From Sinotaia quadrata (taxonomy: Eukaryota > Mollusca > Gastropoda > Architaenioglossa > Viviparidae), in contig CM054182.1 in assembly GCA_028829895.1 (NCBI GenBank), positions 37,022,879-37,086,878 of the forward strand: DNA of 64,000 bases, in the 5' to 3' direction. The notes below the pieces were generated by a model. That model saw only the letters and a program-made list of their open reading frames with translations. It was not told the DNA's origin and ran no database searches. Position 1 is the stretch's first letter; the number at the start of each line of letters is the position of its first letter. The translations under genes were made by a program, and so were the position numbers. This document shows positions 36,601-48,600 of the stretch, piece by piece.

Positions 36601-39600
36601 CATATAATGTCAAAAGAAAGGTTTCCAACTTTACATTGGGATGAAATACCAAAATCAAGGGGTTCCAACTTAAATGTTTTGAAAGGAATGAAACACTAGA
36701 TCAAGGGATCCAAAATGAATTGTATCATCCAAATGAAATGCAAAAGTTCTTGTTATTCAAATACAAAGGACCAGACTGCCATAACAAAACAATCCATCAT
36801 AACGGTTTATTACAACATTTATTTTTTTTAAAATTGCCATAACAAATGGATCCAGTTTTCAAATTCATGTACTGCTTTTATGCAACCACAAAGGACCCAA
36901 GTACATAACTAAATTGAGCTCTTCCCAAATGCAAGCATTCTCTCTGTTCAAGCATAAAAAAATAGTGTCACAACAAAATGGCATCAAACACAAATGCAAG
37001 CATTCTATCCATTTAAGTACAAAATGTACCACTACCACAAAATGATACCAAACAGAAACGCAATATTCTTTCTATTTAAGTACAAATGTACCACTACAAC
37101 AAAATCATATCAAACAGAAATGCAATATTCTTTCTATTTAAGTACAAAATATACCACTACAACAAAATGATGTCAAACAGAAATGCAAGCATTTTTTCTA
37201 TTCAAGTACAAAATAAACCACTACAACAAAATGGTATGAAATAGAAATTCAAGCATTCTTTCTATTCAAATACAAAATATACCACTATAACAAAATGACA
37301 TAAAAGTGATGCATGCATAATCTCTAATAAATAAGCACAAAATACACTGCCAAAACAAAATGAAACTGTCAATGAATGGATACAGCTCAGTTACAATGAT
37401 AAGCTGTCGTGGTGTTTCATAAGCATCATAGACAGACAGAACGTTTTTGTAGTTCAACTTTCCAAGCATTTCCAGCTCACAGCGGAAGAATTCTTTATCA
37501 GCTGCATCTCGGACCTGGATAAATTTGGCTGCAAACTCCTTCCCTGTTGATTTTTCTATTACACGCCTGACAATTGCATGCCGTCCTCTAAAAACAGCAA
37601 AGTCAAGTAAACAGGTTTTTTTAAAATTTGTTTATTTAATTCTATTATTAAATATTTAAAAATTACTACATTCTTAATCAATACAACTTATGAAGAACTG
37701 TTCAAAATGATGCCTGTCAAGAAGGGTAGCCTGGTTTATTCATCTACACTTAAAGGTTATGTCCCTTGTCAATGGCAATACAATAGCAACCAGATTATCA
37801 AAGAGTACATTTATCTGTGTAGCTTCTTTTGTAAATATGAAATATTGATGAAAAATATTAAAATCAAATTGATATCTATACTTAAATACTGTTATGTTAT
37901 CAACAGTAGATCATAACAAGTCAACCATTTCACTTTGTAAATTAGTAAATTAAATCATAAGTATGTATTAATTATGCATAGTATCTCACTTACTAGATAT
38001 GTGTAAAGTTAATCCTTCACTTTGATTTAAATACTCTTTGATGAAAACTTTCCATCTATTTAGAAATTATGTTTCCATTTAATTTCTCCATGGATTTCAG
38101 TTATCTGGTACCATATACTGAGAATGTAAGGATAATTTAAAAACAGATAAATGCAGAAATATTAAAGGAATATTAGCTAGGAAAGCAAGGAATCTAAGAT
38201 ATACTACAATTAAGGAAATCACCTGTCTCCATGACAATTACTGTTCAGGTAAATGTAATTTTTGATGCTGGATAATTACTGTATAGCTCACCTTCCTATT
38301 TCTTGTAAGACATAGTAGTTGTCTTCAAGGTTTCCTTCTTTATATCCCAAAGGTTGTTCAACTGGTGCTTCTGAAACAGATTAGCAGATCACAAGAAAAT
38401 TCCCAGTTAAAAGGAATGCAGAACATTGCATGAGAGTTAATTTTTCTTCAAGAGAGTTCTCATAATCAATTAAGGATGTCACTTTAGGCAATATTAAGTG
38501 TGTGCTCAGCAGATGTTCAATTAAAGAATGTAGCAAATGCTTCAACAGGTAAACTGTTAACTGTACTTCAGGTACAAATGATTAAAGTGCTTTATAAAAA
38601 AAGTATGAAAATGTCAACAGATTTTAAAATCTCAAATGTCTCTAATCCATATGATACTACACTGATAGTTTATTCAATCCCAAAATAGAAACATCATATA
38701 TGCTGATACTACTGTAGTGATGTCTACAATCAAATACATAACAGAATATCCATTAATATTTTGTTTATATTAACTATATTTATTAGTTATAGGGAGGATG
38801 TTTTTATTTAAAATAAAAACTAACTAAAGACTGCAAGTAGAGACTATGAATTAAGCATTTGTATTCATATGTTCATGAGAGCATTGTTAAAATGTCAACT
38901 GTAAAGCACTTGTTCTTTTAGTTATGAACTACTGAGATGTTTAATTAATTCTATTAATAACTTAATAACTACTATATTTAACAATTTAATCACCATAAAA
39001 AAAAATGTAAGGATTTGAGACAGTTACATTCTTATGCATGAAAGGAAGTGCAAAAATGTGGATGAGTACCAGCATTTTCTTGTTCATATCATTTATTTAT
39101 CAGCTACAGTAGAATTTTTTATTTTAATAAGTAACATATTTAATAACTTAATCACTATTATTATGCTATAAGAAGTAACATGAAACATTTTACAATAGGA
39201 CACTACAAATTATGAAACAAAAATTTAAATTTAATTTAAAAAAATATTAACTATCATGGAGGAATGTGTTGGTGGTGAGGAGGTAGAGAAGATGACATAT
39301 AGTCCAAAGCATGGTAGTTTTTTAAGTTCACATGGAATATCATCTGCTCTTCACATGATTTTATTTTAATTACCATATTTAATAACTTACTCTCCATGAG
39401 TATATCTTTTTAATATGATATGACTTAAGAAAGTTAACTAAAACATTCTGAAAGAAAGTTAACTAAAAACATTCTGACAATGACTATGGCTATGAAACAA
39501 CATGGCTGTAAGTATCAACACCTACCATCTTTCATACTATACCGAAATTGTATTTATTTATATTTTTACCTGAATATAAGTCAGAGATAGATTTTTGCTG

Positions 39601-42600
39601 TGCAAAATAGGAATGCATTTCTCCATTTATACTTAGATATATAAACAGTAATGTGAAAATGCTACAATTAAAAAGTGTAAAAATAATAAATTAAAAAATG
39701 TCAAATGCTAGAATTAAAATAATGTTGCATTTAAAATGAATTACTGCAAAAATACTAAAAATACTCATTTGAAAAACAATACAAACTTATAAAGAGCACA
39801 ATTACAAAAGTTAGAAATAGTGAACAAAAAAATTAATGAAAAAAAGTGTTAAAGTAATTTTCAAAAATACCAAAATTAAAAAAGCATTTAAAAATAAATT
39901 GCTAGAATTAAACACAACATATAAATATTAAAATGAAAAATTTATGCAGAATTTAAACTGAACATGTGCAATGTACTTGTAAAAATATATATTAATATTT
40001 TAAATAATTTTATCTCACCTACAACAGAGACTTTTCCAGTGCAAAATACTTTGCCGGCTACATTCTCTGCCACACAGACATAATTGCCAGCATCTGGGAC
40101 AATGGCATTTCGGATAGTCAAAGCCCAACACTCCGGATGGTTTGGATCATTGTTAACTGACAAATGGGAGGAGTCAGTCAGTGGCCTCCAGTCCTTCATG
40201 AATCGGACACTGGGGTAGGGAATACCATCAACAGAGCATGAAAGCTTTGTCTGACCACGTTCTACTACAGTCACGTCACGAAGTGGCTCAATAAAGGTTG
40301 GAGGATCTGAAAAAGAAATGGGGAAAAACAACAGCCTTAATTTGCTGCCAAAGTTCTGCTAAAGTTTAATCAATATTCAAACAAAAAGATGAATTTCATT
40401 GGCATTTTGCAGCAATAGTTCAGCCAATAACTGTTAAAAAGTTTTTGAATGATTTGTTTCACCATTTTACGAAGTATGAAAGGAGATTAGTATGAAATAT
40501 TCATTTCCCACAGGCTTTAATGTATGGGTTCTGATAGTGGCACCATTTGGAATTATGCAAGTACCGTACATGTACAATAAATGTTTGTGCCATTAATAAA
40601 GTTTGTATCTAAAGCATCATATATTTAATATAGTACACTGTTAGGTATGCTATTCAAAAAGTTCATATGTAAAGTATCATGTATTTAACAGAGTACACTA
40701 TTCATGCTATTCAAAACGTTTGTATCTAAAGCATAATATAATTTAATAGAGTACATAGTTTATTCTATGCCAAAGATTTGTATCTCCTTTCAAAAGGTTA
40801 GTATCTATAACGATCATGCTATTATATGATTTACGTGTAAAGCACCATATATGTAATATAATATATTGATCATACTACAATCTAATTTACATTTAAAGTG
40901 CCATATATCTAATATAATATATTGATCATGCTACTATCTAATTTACATTTAAAGTGCCATATATTTAATACAGTAGAACATCAATTCTCTAAACATCAAT
41001 TATCTGCACCAATAATTATCTGAACCACCTATGCCACATGACTTTGATGTGTCAGTGTCTGTTGTACCAATGTTATTTTAAAAAAACCAAACTTTTCCAA
41101 TATTCATTATAAACTTATTTGTCTGTAATTACTTGCTTTTTAAGTATAAAAAAAGAGTGATTTATACTTGAAACCATTGAGTGGTGGAGTAAATTTGCCT
41201 ATCCCTATTTCTAAACTTAAATGTTATATAAATTGTTAAATGTCAAAATGACCCAACCTTGGGCACTGCTTATGCTGATATTTTTAAGTGTTGGAGTTGA
41301 TGTAAACAACTCAGTAAAGAATATCCAGAACTTGCTGATGCAATCAAAACCAGTTCTAAGCAGATGAATAGTTTTTCTGACTAATAGTCTCATATATGCT
41401 CATAACAAATTCATCGAATGGGGATGTACTGAAAATTATTTTGTTGAAGAAAGTTCTAAATTCTAATCACTTTGATTATGACATAACTCAAATCTGGTCA
41501 TGAAGGAGAATATTAGCTTATAGTAAATTAACTGACTGATAAAGAAAGAATGGATTTAGAAATATTTCAAACATGTTTGCTATTGATCTATGATTTGAAT
41601 TAGAGAATGCTGTATGTAAATGAACCATTATTTCTACATTCACTAATTTGATTACATTGTACATTATACTTGTGAATTTTGATTGAGGTTATATTATGCT
41701 ACATGTGTATCAGGCTAATGAATATTGTTGCAAGACTTGTAAGTTGAGAATGTGTGTAAAGGGAGAAAAGAATTTAGAGAAGAAATATGCCTGAAATTTA
41801 GAACTGCCTTAATTTGACTTTTGCAGAAATAAGCACACTTAGTTTTTCTTTGATGCTTATAATCCACTTCAGACTACAGTGACTACTGTACTCTACCGGA
41901 TCATGTTGGTGCTTATGACCCACTTCAGACTACAGTGACTACTGTACTCTACCGGATCATGTTGGTGCTTATGACCCACTTCAGACTACAGTGACTACCG
42001 GATCATGTTGGTGCATTATCGTCGAACATATCAGTAAATGAGTAGCTGTAGGTTGATTCCTATGAATTCCTTCAAGAGCCAATATGACACAAATTGAGGT
42101 TTGAGTTTGATCTCGAGAATTCATGAAGATTATTTTGAACATTCCTCAATGGTGTGCTGAGTAGCATATATGAAAATTCGGGGACATTTCTCCTGATGTG
42201 TTTGATAGCGCAAAGGAAATTCAGGACAATTCTCTGAGGTGTGCTTGGAGAGTGCATCAAAGATTCAGGAACAGTTGTGTAAAGTGCCTAGAAGGGGTAT
42301 GTGGCACCATCATCTAAATAAGAAAGACAATGACTTGTAAACGCATGATTGTGAATGTATGCTAGTGACAGCAGCCATCATTGAAAAAAGGTTTTGTACA
42401 GTGACTTTAAGTATTTCTCTAAAACTCCACTCTCATTTCTGTAATGATTTATGCCTATGAACTTGATGATATACATATGTTCATTTGACTGCTGATGTCT
42501 ATGCTAGGATATATTGAATGATTATCTAGTGTTAATTGAACATTGTCGTAAAGTGATATAAATGCCGGTGTCAATGCTTTTTTGATTATTTTCATATGTT

Positions 42601-45600
42601 GTATGTTTGATTGTTGATTTAATTAATTTATTGTTATATTTATTGACCTCATTATACATATAGATACTCATATGTTGGAGAGATAGTGGGTGGATGGGGG
42701 CTCACTAAATATAGATTAAAAGATGGATTTATCTTTCCTTTGGTAAGAAGTTTTCCACCTACAGAAATATTGTGTGACAGTACATGTTTGTCTTTAATGT
42801 TGTGGAAGATAAAATGTTTACAGCACCCACATACCCGCCAAGTGAGAGAGACGAGTGGTGTCTTCTGGAGAATTATTAATAACATAAATTAAGATTCTCA
42901 TCACTTGTAATTAGTTATGGAAAGATTAAATAATAATAATAATCATAGCCAATAACTAGAGTGGCATTGTGTCACACTTTGTAAACAATTAGGTTAAGTT
43001 CAAAATAAATATAATACATGTACATTGTTTTTTCAAAATATTTTGGTTATTATTTACAAACCATTTCATAAATCAATAATTTCTTTACAATACTTCATAT
43101 TTCAAAATACATAAGTAACAACCTTGTATTCAATAATTTAATTGTAAGTCTAATTACAGTTAGTTTTATATAAAAAGGGTACTGATTATCCAAACTGTTT
43201 GATTATCTGAACCTACTTTGGTCCCAATTAGTTCAGATAATCAACCTCCTATTGTAGTGTATATTAATCATGCTACTATCTGATTTATATTTAAAGCATC
43301 ATATAGTTAAAGGATCAATGCTGGTAAATAAGGATGTTGAACTTCAAAACAGACATAGTTTATTTTCAAACAATAATCAAGAGCAACAACCTAGCCTCTC
43401 AGAATACAACTGGCTAGAATAAATAACCGTCAGGTGTATGAGACAAGCTAGTACTGAATAACTGTTAGGTGTAAGAGACCAGCTAGTACTGAATAACTGT
43501 CAGGTGTAGGAGATCAGCTAGTACTGAATAACTGTCAGGTGTAGAAGACCAGAGCTAACAAAAGATTGCTGAGTTTACATTCCTAAACAAGATAAAATTA
43601 TCAGAAAATGTTCATAAACCATTCAGTGGTCACAAGCTTATTAGTGTGCAATGTCTCTAAATCTCTAACTGCTGGGCTTTTAAACAAAATTTGTAAGTGG
43701 GCTATTAATATAATTTATAACTGGGCTTTTAAACAAAATCTTAAAATCTGTAAGTAGGATATTAATATAATTTATAAATAGGCTTTTTAACCTAATTTGT
43801 AAGTGGGATTTTAAGCAATGTTCCAATTCATTCTAATTTAAAACAATATTTCTTAATTTAATGAGAAAGAAAAAGATGAGTAAAATAAAATTATTTCCAT
43901 GAATCCTTCCTACCAGCAACATCAACTGTTATTATTTTCTCTGCTTTTCCATGCTCATTTTCAGCTACACACTTGTACTTGCCAACATCCGGCCAGCCCA
44001 TATTTAGAAACTCCAAAAATACTTGACCTGTGCAAAGAAAACATTTCATCATATTTTTTCTTTTAGTCTGTTAAACAACATAGATGAACTTATCTTTAAA
44101 AATATTATAATATCAAACCATCAATGGAATTCAGTATTGCTTTAGAGATAAGCTGAATATGCAGGAGATCTGTACTCCCAAAAATGATCATATCACAAAT
44201 TTGCAAACTGAAAATAATTTGAAAACTAAGTTATAAGAGAGTCATAGTTGTGAAGGAAAAAAACAGTTTGTTTTATATCCTAATAATAAAGCATGAACAT
44301 GTGTTTTACTAAAGTGTAAAAAAAACAAACAGTTCTAACAATGTTAAACTAAAGACCAAAGTAAACAAATACAATTAATTCAAAAATTGTTTCAGCTAAA
44401 ATTAATAAACGTGTTTGTCTTGACTTAAGTAATAAGAGCACAAAAATACACCTCTAAACACTCAGTCACAATCTTGAGTCAAACTTTTAACACTCGCAAG
44501 ATGTAGCAAAATGAGTCAAACTTTTAACACTCACAAGATGTAGCAAATTGAGTCAACTTTTACATCTGGGAGGCATCATGGGTCATCATACCCAGATTTG
44601 AGAGAGCAAGAGAAAAAACTCTTAAGACCTTTATGGTTTAACTGAATACATGCATGGACTAGGTAGTGTTTAATTTGATGTCCAGTCATATAATCAAAAA
44701 TATTAACATTTAACTACAAAATATATCAACTCAAAACAAATTAATTTATGTATGTGTTAGTAACATGTGCACATCAAGCTATTCTACGTGAACATCACTT
44801 GATCCTTGTCATGATTTAGTATTGTGCAAAAAGTATTAGTCCATATCGAGTCAAAGTATGTCAAGTCTAGGATAAAATCAAAAGTATAACTCCAAATTTT
44901 GTGGGCCATCACTCATTTGGCCATCAATCGGTGTGTTGCAAAGGATTACTAAACTGTATAAAGTTAAAATGTGCTTCAAACTATTTACCAGTTATTTTCT
45001 CTAGACTATTTAATAATTCTTTAATGAATTTAAACACAAAGTTCTGTAAAAACAGAATATTTATAATAAATTTGTGTCTCAATATAAAAAGAGGGCTATT
45101 TTCACAAACAAATAATGTAATGTGCTATTTAGTGTTATAAAGGTGACCTTAAAAAATTGTAACAGTTAACATACCTCCAGGTGTGACATAAGTGTCATAT
45201 CTATCACCCAGTTCTAGTAACTTCCCTTCATGATACCATGAGACTTGTGGGGGGGGATAACCCCGCAACTGCAGAGAAATTTTCATTGGGTGTGATTCAA
45301 CTCCATATTGTATGTCCTCACTGGCCTTGCTGCACAGTACAGGAGCCATTGCTGAAGAAAATAACATAATATTAGAAGACTGCTTAAAGCCAACCTTAAA
45401 TACATTTTTTTAATGCTGAAAACAGCATTCCATTAAATTATAGCTATTTTTGTCAGTTTTGTTGAAGAACATTACTTAATTAAGTGGTAGATTGGAAAAC
45501 GTCTATCACATCCTCAAGATTCTATCCCAAGGATACATCCCTGTTGTCTTCTGACCATTCTTTGGGGCATTTAATGAGTGGTGCTAGGCCTGCTCTTAGG

Positions 45601-48600
45601 TGTCTTTATCTTACATTTTGCTTGTATGCACTTAATATATAAATATATCTCGTATAAGCAGAAAACTCCCTCTTACTTATTAGTTATTCTCCTAGTGTGG
45701 ACAGCTAGTTGTACAAGAAATAAAGTTATTTTTCAAGTAAATTAAAGTTTTCCTCAATGCTTACCAGATGTCCACATTTGTATTAATTCCTAACCTCCCT
45801 GTTATTTTCAGGCCACACCTCACAAGCAAGTACAGAGAGAGATTACTCCCATACAAGAGGCAGACACTTCATAGCAATGCTTGGTGTATCAATAATGCTT
45901 AGTTATTTTTTATGTGTCTTGATTGTAAGAGTCTACATGGAAGCCTGACCAATGTAGTCAATTTATGCATCAGATATGCACCTTTATCCTATTGTGTAGA
46001 TGTCTAGTAAGTATTCTGGATAAATTACTTTACTTTTAAAAAAGATATTTATCTATTTATATTTTAGTTCTTAGTTCCTTGTGTAGATGTCTAGTAAGTA
46101 TTCTGATAAATTACTTTGCTTTTAAAAAAAATATTTATCTATTAATGTTTAGTTCTTAGTTCATTGTGTAGATGTCTAGTAAGTATTCTGATAAATTACT
46201 TTACTTAAAAAAATTATGTATCTATTACATTTTAGTTCTTAGTTCATTTTCCTAGGTTGCGGATTTGCAGTTACTTCCTGTGCAAGTTTTGTAAAGCCTA
46301 CATTGAAACCTGATTTTTTCACCCAATGAACTATGTCTCTATACTTGTGAATTCTAAATCACAGTGGTTTACAAGAAATGGTAACTCTCATATGTGTGGA
46401 AGATTAATTGATCAGCATATCATGAAAATTAATTTGGATCATAAACAATACAGCTATGATTATTAATAATAAATTAGATGCAAGCAATGCATATGTACAT
46501 CTTGAATTCTAAAGCAAATCTATACATAATGAATTCTAAATTATAAATTTTAGTATTATGCAGAGACAATTGCCATAAGTTGATGAACTCTAAATTCTAA
46601 CATATTTATGAGTAACATGAGGAGATAACCCTAGCAGTGAACTGATGAACTGCAAATTATAATTTGCTTACACGGGAGGCAGTTAAGTCAATGAATTCTA
46701 AATTACACTATACTTACGAGTATCATCAGGAGACATTCCCAGCAATAAGTCTGCTTCCTCACCCACTCTCTTTGCAGAGTCTCTGCGGCCAAGTAGTGAT
46801 TCTGAGCGTCGGCTCAAGCTCTGACGATCAAGACTTTTGCGATCTTCACTATGTCTTTCCAGAGACCTTCGATCCACTGAACTACCACTCCTACGAGGGG
46901 TGGTGGATGATTTTTTCTTCTCTCGCTCTAGACTGGCAGGAAGAGTAGGTTCACTCGTGCCTGAATCATTGTGAGCTCGAACTCGAAACATGTAGTCTTG
47001 TTCTGGGTCAAGCCCTGTAATCTGATATTTAAAGAAAAGTAAATTGCCAGTAAACATTTATAAAACAGGAATTATTTCAACAACAAAAAGAGTAAATAAC
47101 CAGTTGGATTCTGTATAGGGTACAACGATTAATAATCATTTACTGTAACATACTGTATAATTGCATACCTATCTATCTATTCCTTAGTCTTGTTGACTGC
47201 TGGGGCACCACTGATGACCTGACAACCAGTTCATGTGGTGTCTTGGGCAAATAAACCTGGTGAAGCCCATCCCTCTCCAGGCTGTTGACCACAGCTGAAA
47301 TTCCACATTATTAGTGGCTCACCTTGGTCCTGGACACATGGCTGTTGAGTCCTTGAGATTCCTCCACCCTGGGCAGTGACCTCAGCAAGGAAGTTCAACA
47401 TGCCCAATTAGGTACTGTGTCAGCACCCTAGCCTTTGGTTATCCAAAACCTAACCAGCAAGGCAGCAGGGGGCTCATGGAGGTGGGGTCATCTATATCCC
47501 ACACAGATGTGAACATCTGCCCAATGCCCACCTGGACACATGGCTGTTGAGTCCTTCTTGGGACTCCACCCTGGGCAGTGACCTCAGTGAGGAAGTTCAT
47601 GCATTCTTTCTCTACATGCCCTTACTGTTGGTTGGCTTTGATAGTAAGAGACCATTATTTGTATATTTACCTCTCTGTCCATCTCCTCCAAGGTGCTTCA
47701 GTAGCCCATTTTTAGCTAAAATACCTTGAAACATCAGTGACTAGCATAAACCTTATTAATCTGGGCAAAGTCTGATCCGGTATGGAATCAAATTTTGTTT
47801 TCTCCATCATGAATGGGATGGGTGTGGGTGTAGTTTGGAGGGAGCCATTTATCCCTCTCTCGATAGTCCAGAGATGGGATTTGAGGCTGTCACCCATCCA
47901 TGTTTGTCAACACAGCACAGGTAGCTTAACTTTTTGGGTCATTTAGCCCGTCCATTATCCACTGGACCAGTCAAGACACTAAAGTTGCTATTCATAAGAC
48001 TATTTGTGCACCAATTAAGACACAAAAGTTACTGCGCACATGACTATTTGTGCACCAGTGAATATATCAACATTACTGCGCACACAACTATTTGCACACC
48101 ACTTAAGACACCAACGCTACTGGGCACATGATTATTGTGCACCAGTTAAGGCACCAAAGATACTACCCTGCACCAATAGGATACCAAAGTTACTAGGTAC
48201 AAAAATATTTGTGCACCAGCTGGAATAAGTCAAAGAGCAGGGAAATTCATAAAATATAAATTTAAGAAATTTCACTTTAAGAATTCAAGCCAACCTTGTA
48301 AGATGTGTCAGGGATGTATTCTTTCCAGACTGTCCAAAGATGGCTGGATGGCTCTCGGTACTCAATGATATAATCCAGCTTGGTGTTTTTGAGATATGGA
48401 GGCAGACGGGAAGCTGGCCAAGAGAGAGTCAGGCTAGTTTCTGTGGCATTGGAAATGGTTGGCCGTCCAGTTGGGACTCTTGGAGGTACTGAAAAGAGAC
48501 AATAACGTGAATTAGTTTAATGATAATTTTAGAAGCAAGCAAAATGCATTATGAAGTTATTGCCTTTAAATTAAATTTCTCTGACTGATAAGAAAAGGAA

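Larger units (their letters stand above)
40971..43259. mobile_element. pogo/Tigger-like DNA transposon, decayed
   Basis: The left end CAGTAGAACATCAATTCTCT and the complement of the right end (CACTACAATAGGAGGTTGAT with TATCTGAAC) match the type of inverted repeat found in pogo/Tigger elements (CAGTAGAACCTCGATTATCCGAAC is the form I recall). TA flanks both ends. The insertion splits a minisatellite, which marks the boundaries independently. No intact transposase is seen, and a family A repeat and a 56-bp array lie inside. Confidence 0.7.

Noticed and set aside
47547..47897. ORFs on both strands in the GC-richer segment
   Set aside because: Short and interrupted; better explained as remains of an interspersed element than as a gene.
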